Shown piece after piece: positions 26,529-35,836 of a DNA stretch of 64,000 bases (its first letter is position 1; each line of letters starts with the position of its first letter). The notes below the pieces were generated by a model, which saw only the letters and a list, made by a program, of their open reading frames with translations, did not search any database and was not told the DNA's origin. A program made the position numbers and the translations under genes. Source of the DNA: Neglectibacter timonensis (GTDB lineage Bacteria; Bacillota; Clostridia; Oscillospirales; Acutalibacteraceae); the NCBI RefSeq assembly GCF_900048895.1, contig NZ_LT160639.1, positions 191,001 through 255,000 of the forward strand. Reading direction: 5' to 3'.

Positions 26529-27058
26529 TGTATGGAATCCCTAAGCTCGTCGGACTTTTCTTTGGAAATCAGCAGCTCCACCAGCTTCAGGCCGAACTGT
26601 GTGGAAACACCCATTCCCCTTGCCGTTAGTATGTTCCCATCCTGGCAGACATAGTCAGCTGAAAGAACAGCTCCCTCAAGCTCCTGCTGGAATTTCGGAA
26701 ACGCAGTCGCTTTTTTCCCCTGCAGCAGACCCTTATGTCCTAAAATGGAAGGCGCCGCGCAGATTGCCGCAACAAGGACACCCTTCCCCACGCAGTTGTC
26801 GATGCTCTCCTGCACGGCGGAAGAATGCTCCAGGTTGAGAGTGCCCGGCATTCCACCCGGAAGCACAATTGCCTCTGCCTGCGCCATATCCGCCTCTTCA
26901 GCGAGAAGATCCGCCTTTACGGAAATGCCATGGGAACCGGTAATTTCCAGCCCTCCCACGCCTGCTAAGCCAACTTCAAGTCCAGCACGCCGCATGAGAT
27001 CTACGGGAGTTAGGGCTTCAATTTCCTCAAAACCTTCCGCCAAAAATACATAGACCAT
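26516..27058 (-). CDS. DJ-1/PfpI family protein
   Basis: This 180-residue protein has the nucleophile-elbow Cys in VAAICAAPSILG and an N-terminal Glu (LAEGFEEIE) as in DJ-1/YajL. These enzymes act as glyoxalase/deglycase or chaperones. The start is ATG 27058, after GGAAGGAAG, not the far upstream ATG of the open frame. Confidence 0.9.
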   Translation of the reverse strand: MVYVFLAEGFEEIEALTPVDLMRRAGLEVGLAGVGGLEITGSHGISVKADLLAEEADMAQAEAIVLPGGMPGTLNLEHSSAVQESIDNCVGKGVLVAAICAAPSILGHKGLLQGKKATAFPKFQQELEGAVLSADYVCQDGNILTARGMGVSTQFGLKLVELLISKEKSDELRDSIQWES

Positions 27059-27096
27059 ATTTCTTCTTCCTTTCCATTTCATAATATTGCCCGCTG

Positions 27097-27756
27097 TCAG
27101 AGCAGTTCTTCCAGCTCGGAAAGCACTGACTGATGGATTTTCTCCCTCTCCAGGGGAACTCCATTCTCCGAACAGGGAATCACATGCCAATGCAGACGTT
27201 GTGCAGCAAAACGGGCAGTCTGCGCACAGTCCCGCAAAAAGGCCAGATCACTCTCATGAATATCCTTTTTCTCTTCGTCCCCATGATACCTGCCCAAGAG
27301 CAATGCCTGTGAAACTTCTACCGGCATATCGAGAAAAAGCACCAGATCCGGCCTGGGAAGCCCCAACTTGTCATATTCAAAATCCTGCGCCCAGGAGAGG
27401 TAGTTTTCCCACTCTGTCCTGGGCAATTTCCCCAGTTGATAGATCATATTTGAGGTGGTATAGCGGTCGGCCAAAATGGGCACGCCACCTTCATAATCCG
27501 CCTTCCAGTCAATCTGGAAACTGGCATACCGGTCCACCGCATAAAAGGCGCTGGCAGCGTAGGCGTTCACCTCTTCAGGATTCTTTCCAAAATCCCCATT
27601 CAAATACATTTTTACCAAGGCAGAGGAAGGGGAACCGTAATCTGGAAATGTAATTTTCCGCACCCTTCCGTATCTGGCGGAAAGGGCCTCATAGAGGAGC
27701 TGGGCCTGCGTGCCCTTTCCGCTTCCATCCAGTCCTTCCAGCACAATCAGGCTCAT
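27097..27756 (-). CDS. tmk: Thymidylate kinase
   Basis: This 219-residue dTMP kinase has P-loop EGLDGSGKGT, the DRYTTSN segment and the LFLDMPVEVS motif. It phosphorylates dTMP to dTDP. It sits just downstream of thyX, which makes its substrate, an informative functional pairing. The start MSLIVLEG is preceded by GGGGAGAG. Confidence 0.93.
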   Translation of the reverse strand: MSLIVLEGLDGSGKGTQAQLLYEALSARYGRVRKITFPDYGSPSSALVKMYLNGDFGKNPEEVNAYAASAFYAVDRYASFQIDWKADYEGGVPILADRYTTSNMIYQLGKLPRTEWENYLSWAQDFEYDKLGLPRPDLVLFLDMPVEVSQALLLGRYHGDEEKKDIHESDLAFLRDCAQTARFAAQRLHWHVIPCSENGVPLEREKIHQSVLSELEELL

Positions 27757-27816
27757 GAACACACTCTCCCCGAAACAGAATAATTGAACCTGTGAAACAG
27801 CTCCGCCCTTTCAGAC

Positions 27817-28578
27817 TCAAAGCGCTTCAAACTTCTTTCGGACTTCCTGCGGCAGGCCGCAGGACATTTTCCCCTCCGGACAACCGCCCCGCAGGCAGGG
27901 CGGGCCCGCTTTCTGAAAGAGATGGGGTGCCACTGCCTTCACCTCCCGGAGCATTTGGGTAGCCAGCTCACGGATTTCCCACTGCGCCCGGTTGCAGCAG
28001 CGGTGGGTAAAAAAATTCATCAGCGATCTGGCGTTCATGGTACAGATCATTTTAGTAGCACAGGCGTTGGGCAGCACGAAGCGCGCATCCTCTATGGCCT
28101 TTTTTTCCGCCTTGCGGGCCGCGCTCTTTTCATCCTCTCCCTGCGCAAGAAATTCCTTCCGGTGTTTTTCTTTCAGCAGAGCCGTCAGGCGTTCGTAATG
28201 CCGGGCGTCCTCAACCATTGCCTGCAGAAATTCCTCCTTTGCCTCAGGAATACCCTCTATCTCCGGCGGCAGGACAAATTCGAAATCATCCTCCCTGACA
28301 TAGCGCTGGCTCTGCACACTGTAGGAGGCGATGCGGTGGCGCGTAATCTGCGCCAGCAGCGAACGGGATACGCCTTCGATCCCAAAAGTAAAGCTGGCAT
28401 GTTCAATGGGGCTTTCATGCCCGATCTCCCCCAGCATATCCAGGAAGGAGGCGGTCTTTTCCTCCGTGAGCCCCTCCATTACGGTCCCGATATCCGCCGA
28501 GGCATAACAGAGCTTGGCGGCGCAGGCCACCGTTTTTTCCGGTTCTGGCGTATAGGCCAGCAATTCCACATGCAGCAT
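27817..28578 (-). CDS. thyX: FAD-dependent thymidylate synthase
   Basis: This 253-residue flavoenzyme methylates dUMP using methylene-THF and a reduced flavin. The ThyX signature RHRxxSxxxxSxR is complete as RHRIASYSVQSQR. The start is ATG 28578 after GGAGG; the longer frame reads through the promoter. It is the first gene of the operon running to 22718. Confidence 0.96.
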   Translation of the reverse strand: MLHVELLAYTPEPEKTVACAAKLCYASADIGTVMEGLTEEKTASFLDMLGEIGHESPIEHASFTFGIEGVSRSLLAQITRHRIASYSVQSQRYVREDDFEFVLPPEIEGIPEAKEEFLQAMVEDARHYERLTALLKEKHRKEFLAQGEDEKSAARKAEKKAIEDARFVLPNACATKMICTMNARSLMNFFTHRCCNRAQWEIRELATQMLREVKAVAPHLFQKAGPPCLRGGCPEGKMSCGLPQEVRKKFEAL

Positions 28579-28909
28579 AATATGGTTCCTCCAGGGACAA
28601 AATTCTATCTCACCTTTGCAATTGTCTGTTATTATAGCAAAGATTCCATCTCTTCTCAACCCCCGGCTTTTTAAGAAAAGACGGACGCCGTTCCCTTTTC
28701 CTTACAAATACTTCTTTTATGCTTCGGCAAACATTTCCTGCTTTTGCTATTGTTTCATAATGAAAAAGGGATTTTTACGGGCAGAACAAACTGCGGCGCA
28801 GGGTGATTAAGATTCAAAACTTTATCGCTGGCAGAAAAATGCCATGGCTTTCACCCATAAAAGTTCACCGTGTAAAACTGCTGCAGAAGAAAAACTTCTG
28901 CAGCAGTTT
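28579..28909. other. 331-base gap without a gene
   Basis: The region holds the thyX promoter at its left end and the 28874-28910 terminator at its right. The middle 210 bases are T/A-rich with no convincing open frame, RNA fold or repeat. Confidence 0.6.
28631..28659 (-). promoter_or_regulatory. thyX operon promoter
   Basis: The minus strand shows TTGAGA (28659-28654), a 17-bp spacer and TATAAT (28636-28631). Confidence 0.8.
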
Positions 28910-28910
28910 T
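28874..28910 (-). terminator. Terminator of the orphan binding-protein gene
   Basis: AAAACTGCTGCAGAAG (28874-28889) pairs perfectly with CTTCTGCAGCAGTTTT (28895-28910). It touches the stop codon of the solute-binding protein gene and can terminate on the minus strand. Confidence 0.85.
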
Positions 28911-30385
28911 TACCATTTCTTCCCTTCCTGCGCATAGGCGGAATCCCAATATTCCCCCAACCAGGAAAGCAAGTCCTGCTGGGTCATTTTTCCGGAAAGC
29001 AGGTCCCGAAGCTTATCATTAGCCTCCTGCCTGTACCCGGAATATGCTTCGTACCTCTGAGGTTCCGACGCAAACTGATACCAATCGCTGCGCTTCATCA
29101 TCTCCGTGTAAACCGCCCGTTTTCCCTCCAGGAAAAAATCATCCAGTTCATAGGAGGTCAGATGGACAGGCGTGGTATCCGTCACCTTTGACAAATGTGT
29201 ATTGTTGTCTGCGTTGGATAAAAAGCATAGAAAATGAACTGCCGTCTCTGTCGACGCCGAAGCAGCGGACACGCCCCATCCCGCGAAATCATCCGAGAAT
29301 ACGGCCAGACCAGCTCCGCCTCTGGGGTAAGCGGCAACGCCCCACTCGCCCTCCTCCATGTTCTCTTCTAAGAAAGGATATACATCCTCTCCCGCCAGCA
29401 GCAAGGCGGTTTTCCCCTGCTGGAAAGCCTCTGCCGCCTCTGCTTCTTCCCATTGAAGCGCCTCTGCAGGCACAGCTTGCGAAAACACCGACACAAACTG
29501 GCTCATTCCCTTCTGCGCCTGCTCCAGGGAGAAGATACTTTTCCCTTCAAACCCCCGGGAAAAGTAAGCCGCACTGATATCCACCATCCGCCCCACATTG
29601 ACAGAACTCCAGACGACGGAATCCATATAATCCACAAGCCGGTCCTTTCCAGCCACTGCCAAGCCGGCTCCCTGATCAGAAAGAGCCGCGGCGGCCTTTT
29701 CCACCTCTTCCCAGACCCGGGGCACCAGCAGCGTAGACTCCGGATGGGCATCGTTATAGCTTTCAAACCAATCTTTCCGATAGTAGAGGGCATCTTGGGA
29801 CGTACTTGCCGGTAACAAATAAACATGTTCTTCTCCCATGCACCTTGCCCCCTGCTTGGCGGCGGCAGAAAGGGAGTACCATTCGTCCCACACCTCCATG
29901 TAAGGTTTGATATCCGTCAGCATTCCCTTCTCCACATAAGCTGGAACCCATCCGCTGTGCAATTCCAACAGGTCTGTCTGTCCGCCTGCACTCAGGCGAG
30001 CCTCCAGTTCCTGAGCGTTTTTCAGGGTAATAATCTCTATCTCCGTTTTGGGGAAATCAGCCTCGTATTTATCCGCGATCTCCCTCAGGGCGTCGGTGCG
30101 CGCCTGTGATGTTTCGAGCTCCACCAATACCAGTTTTGCTTCTGCCCCGTCATTGCGCAGGCTCACCCGGCTCTGTTCCTCTGAGGATTCCGGCACAGTG
30201 CTGGCTGGCGCCGCACAGCCAGTCAGCAGCATGCAGACGATCCCCCCTGCGCAGGCCCACAGAGCCGCTCTGCGTCTTCTTCCTAACAGACAAGTCTTAC
30301 CTGTTCTATTCCGAAAGCGCCGAATGCGCCCATATGCTTTGTATTTGAAAATTTCCTCTCTTACTTTCCGCAAAAAGTGTCTCAA
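28910..30385 (-). CDS. Orphan extracellular solute-binding lipoprotein
   Basis: This 491-residue lipoprotein has lipobox LLTGC with lipidated Cys57. The ligand-binding part resembles family 1 sugar-binding proteins (AKLVLVELETSQARTDALREIADKYEADFPKTEIEII-type opening, shown here only as pattern). The start is TTG 30385, with GGAGG seven bases before it. This leaves an unusually long basic N-region of about 40 residues before the hydrophobic segment. No permease or ATPase gene is adjacent, so its transporter partner, or a sensory role, is unknown. It has its own promoter and terminator. Confidence 0.8.
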   Translation of the reverse strand: MRHFLRKVREEIFKYKAYGRIRRFRNRTGKTCLLGRRRRAALWACAGGIVCMLLTGCAAPASTVPESSEEQSRVSLRNDGAEAKLVLVELETSQARTDALREIADKYEADFPKTEIEIITLKNAQELEARLSAGGQTDLLELHSGWVPAYVEKGMLTDIKPYMEVWDEWYSLSAAAKQGARCMGEEHVYLLPASTSQDALYYRKDWFESYNDAHPESTLLVPRVWEEVEKAAAALSDQGAGLAVAGKDRLVDYMDSVVWSSVNVGRMVDISAAYFSRGFEGKSIFSLEQAQKGMSQFVSVFSQAVPAEALQWEEAEAAEAFQQGKTALLLAGEDVYPFLEENMEEGEWGVAAYPRGGAGLAVFSDDFAGWGVSAASASTETAVHFLCFLSNADNNTHLSKVTDTTPVHLTSYELDDFFLEGKRAVYTEMMKRSDWYQFASEPQRYEAYSGYRQEANDKLRDLLSGKMTQQDLLSWLGEYWDSAYAQEGKKW

Positions 30386-30430
30386 TTTTTGCCTCCTTCC
30401 TTTCTTCCGCAAGGTAATACGGATGTTCCT

Positions 30431-30459
30431 ATTATATCTGGGAGAGGGCTGAAAAACAA
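30431..30459 (-). promoter_or_regulatory. Promoter of the orphan binding protein
   Basis: The minus strand shows TTGTTT (30459-30454), a 17-bp spacer and TATAAT (30436-30431). Confidence 0.75.
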
Positions 30460-30494
30460 GAAAAAAGCGGCGTGATGTAAAATTTCCAAAAAAA

Positions 30495-30539
30495 AGCCCG
30501 CAGATAAAACAGCGGAAGCTGCCGGAATATCTGCGGGCT
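30495..30539 (-). terminator. Terminator of the nitroreductase gene
   Basis: AGCCCGCAGATA (30495-30506) pairs with TATCTGCGGGCT (30528-30539). On the minus strand a T9 tract follows. Confidence 0.88.
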
Positions 30540-30545
30540 AAGTTC

Positions 30546-31082
30546 TTATTGACGAGATTTCTCAATTTTAACGATATACCCAGGTTTTCTGGGCTTGGGC
30601 TCGGGAGCAGCGCCGTCAGGATATCCCAGGGCAATGGATCCCACTCCCCGCAGCGTTTCCGGCAACCCCCATGTTTTTAGTAAATCCTTTCCTTCCGGAG
30701 AGTCAAACATCTGTCTTTCCCGATGAATCCAGCAGGAACCCAGCCCAAGGGCATGTGCCGCATTCATCATATTGTCCAGCACACAGCTGCCGTCTTCCAC
30801 CCATGTGCCCCGCTCCGGATCCGCCAACACGATAACCAGGGTAGGCGCCCCATAATAGGGATCGCTTTCTGTTCCCATGACGATAGCGTTCATCCGGCTG
30901 AGCAGTTCCCGGGTTTCAGGATCCTGCACCGCCACAATCACCGGGGACTGGGCCCCGATCCCTGTCGGCGCGTAGGTTCCGGCTTCCAGCACGGCATCCA
31001 GTTCCTCTGTTTTCACCTGCTCCGCCTTGTATTTGCGGATACTCCTTCTGGTCTTCAACAATTCCAACAGTTCTTTTGCCAT
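30546..31082 (-). CDS. Nitroreductase family protein
   Basis: This 178-residue flavoprotein has the FMN-binding RRSIRKY start motif, PTGIGAQSP and a C-terminal GSIALGYP segment. Family members are FMN-dependent NAD(P)H oxidoreductases; the substrate is not predictable. It lies 39 bases after the transglutaminase-like gene and probably ends that operon. Confidence 0.9.
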   Translation of the reverse strand: MAKELLELLKTRRSIRKYKAEQVKTEELDAVLEAGTYAPTGIGAQSPVIVAVQDPETRELLSRMNAIVMGTESDPYYGAPTLVIVLADPERGTWVEDGSCVLDNMMNAAHALGLGSCWIHRERQMFDSPEGKDLLKTWGLPETLRGVGSIALGYPDGAAPEPKPRKPGYIVKIEKSRQ

Positions 31083-31121
31083 ACGCTTTTATCCCCTTTC
31101 AAAATGGTGATATCTTCATCC

Positions 31122-33569
31122 TTATTCTTGCAGCATTTCAGACATACGCAGCAACAGCTCTATCGTACCTACATTATATCCACAACAGGCATACCGGATG
31201 CTGCGGCCGTCCGTGAGCAAAACCAGAGGCAAACGCTCCGGATCCACATAGGTCCGTCTGGCCAGAGCCGGAACGTCTGTCTGAAAATCCCCACACCAAA
31301 TTTTCGCCTCCGGCAGAACCGCTCGCGTTCTTCTCAGGGTCGGATCTTCCAGATCTTTTTCGGACTCTACCACCAGATGAACCTGAAGCCCTGCCCTACA
31401 GACGCTGTCAGCAGCCTCCCGAAGTTCATTGAGGATATGCTCTGTGGGCTCCCGGCTGGTTTCCAGCCAGACAGAAATTGCTTTTCCGTTTTCCAGCACC
31501 GCTGCGGCAGAATCTTCTGCTTCCCTCTTTCCAACCGGATGCCAAGGACAGTCCGGCAGCTCATACTGTTCCAGCAGGTCTGCAATCTGTACCTGCCGGA
31601 AGGAGAGGGGCAGAAGGGTTTCCTCTCCCTGCTTCACCGCAATGGTACACTGTTTTGCCAGCTGATTTCCGCCGGGAGTGCGGCTGACAGTGAGGATACG
31701 GTAAACGCCTTGGGGTAGAACAAAAGTTTCCTCCTCCCCAGCAGGGATGTCTGAGGCGCTGAGAAGATGAAAGCCCTGTTCCGTCAGCTCAGACAAGCTC
31801 CAATTCTGTCTGTACAGCCCCGCATGTCCAGCGGGGGCCTGCACCGTCAGCCTCCCTACAGCTTCCTTTGAAAACAGCCTGCGGAAACTGCCGTCCTGAA
31901 AATATTCCGGTTCTTCCCTTTCTCCGGCCAAACGGGCAGGTACCCCCAAAGACCTGCAGAAAGCTACAAACAGAGCTTTTCTGTTTTCCGGGGAAGCCGC
32001 CTTCAGAGCCGCCATCCCTGCGGGAGTAGCAGGGATGGCCTGATAGGTTTCTTTTTCTTCCCTAATTTCCCGGTTCATCCATTCCCAAAGGTTGGCCGGG
32101 TTTTCTGCAAAGGCCTTTCGCAGCTCTTCGGGGACCACAGTTCGAAGCTGGCGCCAGGGCCGCAAGGGCTCTCGCGAAATACGGGATGAAAGTAGGGCCC
32201 TCTCAAATACTTCCGGGAGAAATTTCTCCCGCCATTGGAATGCCGTTTGAGCGTCCTTCCAAACGTCCTCCGGCAGGGGCGCCGCCCGGTCCTTCTCTGT
32301 GAGCAGCGAGAGAAACAGAGCTTCCTCTTCCGTTGCGGCCTCCGCTCCTTGCCGGGCGCGGCCGCTGCGCAGTGCGGCACAGCGGCAAAGCGTTTGTGTC
32401 CGAAGCAGCTTTTGTTCCGCTGTCAAAGAGACAACAGAAAGCGGGTGATCCTCCGGCGCGATAAAGTCAAACTCTGTCCAGCCGGACAGCGGCGGCTTTT
32501 CAGACAGGACAAGTACCGTCTCCCTCTCCTCTGCCGTATTGACCAGCTTTTCTCCCAATAGGCCGTTCGCCGCCGCCACAATCAGAACACTGCCCAAGCC
32601 CAGCCGCAGGCGCACCTCCCCTGCGGCGTCGGCCTCGGCAACAGCCACAGGATGGAAACCCGCCATATTCAGCACTTCAAAACACACTCTTGCACTGGCC
32701 GCAGGCTTTCCGTCTTCCCCCAGCACCCTGACGCAGTGCTGTTCCGTCACGGCATAGCGGGAGGTTACGAGTTCTGTGACCATTCCCTCCCCTACCAGCA
32801 AATCCTCCGGAGAGGAATCCGGAAAGAGGAATGCAAGTTCTTCCTTCGTACCAGGTACGAAGGCTCTCACCTGTTCCGTCATCGCCCGGGAGGCCGCATG
32901 GACAAACCATCCCAGATCCAAGACCGGCTCCGGCTCACAAGCTCCCAGGAAACGCCAGCGCGTCCCGTCGTAAGCCTCTACCCAGGCATGGTTGTCGTCA
33001 CAGTGGGACCACCAAGGGGCATAGACCTGCCTGGCTGCGATGCCCACACTTCTCAGGGCTGCCGTCAAAAAGGCCGATTCTTCCCCGCAGCGGCCGTAGC
33101 CACATTGATAAACCGACAGCGGTGCAGCCGTCCTGTCATCGGTAGAGCGGTAGGTGGCCTGTTCCGCACACCACCGGTTTACCTCCAGCACCGCCTCCTG
33201 CAGGCTTTTACCGCAGACTCTGGGCCAAAGGGATTCATAAAAAAAGTGCCGGCAGGAGCGCAATTCTTCTGTGTTGATCCGCGGCGGCAGCACATAGAGC
33301 AAAAACAGGTGCTCCGGAAGTTCTGCACACCAGGGAACCGCCTCCCGCAGGAACAATCCGTGGCAAACTGTTTCCCGAAACAGTTCTACCGGATAATCTC
33401 CCGCGTCAGACAGCGGCATGGAAATATACAGGTATTTCAGCAGCAGCGCCGCCTCCTCCGTACCTCCGCCTATAGCGGAGAGTACCTCCTGCTGCCTGGC
33501 GCCAAGAACCTCAAACCGGTTTCCCCACTTTGAGTTTACATAATTTTTAAATTCCGTCGATATCTTCAC
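31122..33569 (-). CDS. Large cytoplasmic transglutaminase-fold protein with thioredoxin-like C-terminus
   Basis: This 815-residue protein has a transglutaminase core with a complete triad: C161 (GRCGEE), H194 (DNHAW) and D201 (EAYDG). A carboxypeptidase-regulatory-like beta domain follows at about 295-360, then a long helical part. The C-terminus (about 650-815) ends in a thioredoxin-like pattern (VLLTDGRSIRYACCGYNVG). No signal peptide or membrane segment is seen. The GTG start overlaps the cutC stop as GTGA, so translation is coupled. Proteins of this form in gut Firmicutes are uncharacterised; a protease, ligase or peptide-N-glycanase-like activity is possible. Confidence 0.8.
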   Translation of the reverse strand: MKISTEFKNYVNSKWGNRFEVLGARQQEVLSAIGGGTEEAALLLKYLYISMPLSDAGDYPVELFRETVCHGLFLREAVPWCAELPEHLFLLYVLPPRINTEELRSCRHFFYESLWPRVCGKSLQEAVLEVNRWCAEQATYRSTDDRTAAPLSVYQCGYGRCGEESAFLTAALRSVGIAARQVYAPWWSHCDDNHAWVEAYDGTRWRFLGACEPEPVLDLGWFVHAASRAMTEQVRAFVPGTKEELAFLFPDSSPEDLLVGEGMVTELVTSRYAVTEQHCVRVLGEDGKPAASARVCFEVLNMAGFHPVAVAEADAAGEVRLRLGLGSVLIVAAANGLLGEKLVNTAEERETVLVLSEKPPLSGWTEFDFIAPEDHPLSVVSLTAEQKLLRTQTLCRCAALRSGRARQGAEAATEEEALFLSLLTEKDRAAPLPEDVWKDAQTAFQWREKFLPEVFERALLSSRISREPLRPWRQLRTVVPEELRKAFAENPANLWEWMNREIREEKETYQAIPATPAGMAALKAASPENRKALFVAFCRSLGVPARLAGEREEPEYFQDGSFRRLFSKEAVGRLTVQAPAGHAGLYRQNWSLSELTEQGFHLLSASDIPAGEEETFVLPQGVYRILTVSRTPGGNQLAKQCTIAVKQGEETLLPLSFRQVQIADLLEQYELPDCPWHPVGKREAEDSAAAVLENGKAISVWLETSREPTEHILNELREAADSVCRAGLQVHLVVESEKDLEDPTLRRTRAVLPEAKIWCGDFQTDVPALARRTYVDPERLPLVLLTDGRSIRYACCGYNVGTIELLLRMSEMLQE

Positions 33570-34321
33570 GCCCGATCCAAAGCCTCCCTTGCCGCCCGTA
33601 CGTTCCGCTCCTCCGTACGCCACAGCTCAAATTCGCTGAGAGAGGGCAACCCCATGCTGACCCCCTGCTTCCGGTATTCCATCCCGCTTTGCAGCACGGT
33701 TTTTCCGCTCATATGAAACTGTTTCGCTGCAGGAAGCTCTTCCCGCAGCTGCAGAACAGCTCCTGCGTCCACACCGGCGCCGATCAGGATTTCCGTACGC
33801 TTTGCCGCGGTAAGCAGCTCCCGCAGAAGGGGGATACCCTCCAGGCAGGTATTTTTCTGCCCCGACGTCAGGATCAGATCCACTCCCAGGGCTTCGCAGA
33901 AGGAAAGCGTCTCCATGGGGTCGCGGCACACATCGAAGGCCCTGTGCAGGGTAAAGCAGGCTCCCGCACCATGCGCCAGCTCCACGAGCCGCCGCATTCT
34001 GCTTTCCTCTAGAGCCCCCTGTGGCGTCAGACAGCCGCACACGATGCCGTCCGCCCCCCATTCCAGAAAGGACTCTGCCTCTTCCTGAAGGATGCCAAAC
34101 TCCCGGTCCGTATAGAGAAAATCCCCAAATCTGGGCCGCAGCAGCACATGGATTTTTGCCTTTGTCTCCCGCCTGACCGCCCGAAACAGCGCCGGGCTGG
34201 GGCTGGTCCCCCCGATGATCAGGTTTCCACAGAGCTCAAACCGGTCCGCGCCGCCCTGTTCTGCAGCCAAGGCGGATTCCACACTGTCCACGCAGACCTC
34301 CAGTATCCTTTTCTCACTCAC
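33566..34321 (-). CDS. cutC: CutC family protein
   Basis: This 251-residue TIM-barrel protein has the CutC landmarks LEVCVDSVESALAAEQGGADRFELC, GGTSPS and TLHRAFDV, and ends with GAGVDAG. The name comes from copper homeostasis in E. coli, but that role is disputed and the operon here points to sugar or glycan metabolism instead. The start is GTG 34321. It lies between the GH29 fucosidase (14 bases upstream) and the transglutaminase-like gene (4-base overlap). Confidence 0.92.
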   Translation of the reverse strand: MSEKRILEVCVDSVESALAAEQGGADRFELCGNLIIGGTSPSPALFRAVRRETKAKIHVLLRPRFGDFLYTDREFGILQEEAESFLEWGADGIVCGCLTPQGALEESRMRRLVELAHGAGACFTLHRAFDVCRDPMETLSFCEALGVDLILTSGQKNTCLEGIPLLRELLTAAKRTEILIGAGVDAGAVLQLREELPAAKQFHMSGKTVLQSGMEYRKQGVSMGLPSLSEFELWRTEERNVRAAREALDRA

Positions 34322-34334
34322 AGCTCACACGCCC

Positions 34335-35639
34335 TCATTTCAAGGAAATTTCCAGCACCGTGTCCACCGGATCAGGCAGGACGGGGTCCGGACCCAGATC
34401 CACAAAGGTGATGTTGGGATAATCGCTGTGGACCCAGCTGTCAGAGAGCGGAACCTCCGCCCCGTCAGCCAGCATCCGCACCCGGTCAATTTCCTCTTTC
34501 TGAACCCCGGACAGAGGCAGAGGCCCTACGGTGTTTTCAAAGATATGGAAGTACAGCTTGTTTCCCCGGCGGGTCACCCTGCCCCAGTCCGGCTTTTCGA
34601 TCCCCGCTTTGCCGCAGCCGTAGATGCTTTTTCCATTCTTCCGCATCCAGCCGCCTATCTGCGCCAGAATTTCCATAGATGCAGGCGGAATGGATCCCCG
34701 TGCATCCGGTCCCACGTTCAGCAGCAGATTGCCGCCTTTCGACACACACTCCACCAGCTTCTTAATCAGCATGGGGGCAGGCTTAAAGAAACGGTCTTCC
34801 CGGCAGTAGCCCCAGTGATTGTTCATGGTGACACAGGCCTCCCACGCCAGATCCCTTCCGTTCACATCCTGAATGCCGTTGGGTGGGATGATCTGCTCCG
34901 GGCTTACAAAATCCCCATGATAAGGGGTGGGGTTTCCGGCTGCCAGGGAACCGTAGCCCTCGCCGCTGACCTCCAGCCGGTTATCGATAATCACCTCGGG
35001 CTGGAGAGAACGCACCATCTCGATAAGTTCCGTGCCCTTCCAGGCCTCGCCTCTCAATTCGTCGTAGGAGAAATCGAACCACAGCACATCCAGCTTGCCG
35101 TAATTGGTGCAGAGCTCCCGTACCTGGTTGTGCATGTATTCCAGATAGCGGTTGAAATCCCGGCCCTCATTCCCATAGGCGGGATTGTTGCGCATGGGAT
35201 GCTGTTTGTCCCCATAATGAGGAAAATCCTCGTGATACCAGTCGAGCAGAGAAAAATAGAGCCCCACTTTCAGCCCTTCGGCCCGCACGGCCTCCACATA
35301 TTCCGCCACCAGATCGCGGCCGCACTTTGTATTGGTGGATTTAAAGTCTGTATACTTACTGTCAAACAGGCAAAAGCCGTCGTGATGCTTCGCCGTGAGC
35401 ACCACATATTTCATGCCCGCATCCCTGGCGGCTTTCGCCCACTGTTTAGGGTCAAAATCCACCGGGTCAAATTCCTCAAAGTAACGCATATACTCTTCCT
35501 TCGGAATCTCTTCTATGCTGCGGACCCATTCTCCCCGTGCGGGGATGGCATAAAGGCCCCAATGGATAAACATACCGAATCTGGCATCGGTATGCCAAGC
35601 CATGCGTCTCTCATACTCTTCCCGATTGAATTGATACAT
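34335..35639 (-). CDS. GH29 alpha-L-fucosidase, cytoplasmic
   Basis: This 434-residue GH29 enzyme has the N-terminal signature RFGMFIHWGLYAIPARGEW, the KHHDGFCLFDS motif and the nucleophile Asp in LWFDFSYD. It releases L-fucose from fucosylated glycans such as mucin or milk oligosaccharides. It lacks a signal peptide, implying an imported substrate. The start is taken at ATG 35639 (MYQFNREEYE) after AAAGGA; an ATG four codons upstream is possible. It is the first gene of the fucosidase-cutC-transglutaminase operon. Confidence 0.9.
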   Translation of the reverse strand: MYQFNREEYERRMAWHTDARFGMFIHWGLYAIPARGEWVRSIEEIPKEEYMRYFEEFDPVDFDPKQWAKAARDAGMKYVVLTAKHHDGFCLFDSKYTDFKSTNTKCGRDLVAEYVEAVRAEGLKVGLYFSLLDWYHEDFPHYGDKQHPMRNNPAYGNEGRDFNRYLEYMHNQVRELCTNYGKLDVLWFDFSYDELRGEAWKGTELIEMVRSLQPEVIIDNRLEVSGEGYGSLAAGNPTPYHGDFVSPEQIIPPNGIQDVNGRDLAWEACVTMNNHWGYCREDRFFKPAPMLIKKLVECVSKGGNLLLNVGPDARGSIPPASMEILAQIGGWMRKNGKSIYGCGKAGIEKPDWGRVTRRGNKLYFHIFENTVGPLPLSGVQKEEIDRVRMLADGAEVPLSDSWVHSDYPNITFVDLGPDPVLPDPVDTVLEISLK

Positions 35640-35767
35640 GTGCGGCACCATCCTTTCTTTTCTGAGAAGAAACCAGACTTTCCTATAGACGGCCGGACAG
35701 TCACAGTTTCTTCTTTTTCGTTTTACAGATTCAATCTTACTATAGCATAGCCTGAAAAAGAAAAAAA

Positions 35768-35803
35768 GAGTTTACGGCAAAAAGAAACATTTGCCGTAAA
35801 CTC
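35768..35803 (-). terminator. Terminator of the SLH surface protein gene
   Basis: GAGTTTACGGCAAA (35768-35781) pairs with TTTGCCGTAAACTC (35790-35803). T7 follows on the minus strand. Confidence 0.88.
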
Positions 35804-35836
35804 CAACTCCGAATATTTTAACTGCATCTCCCATGC

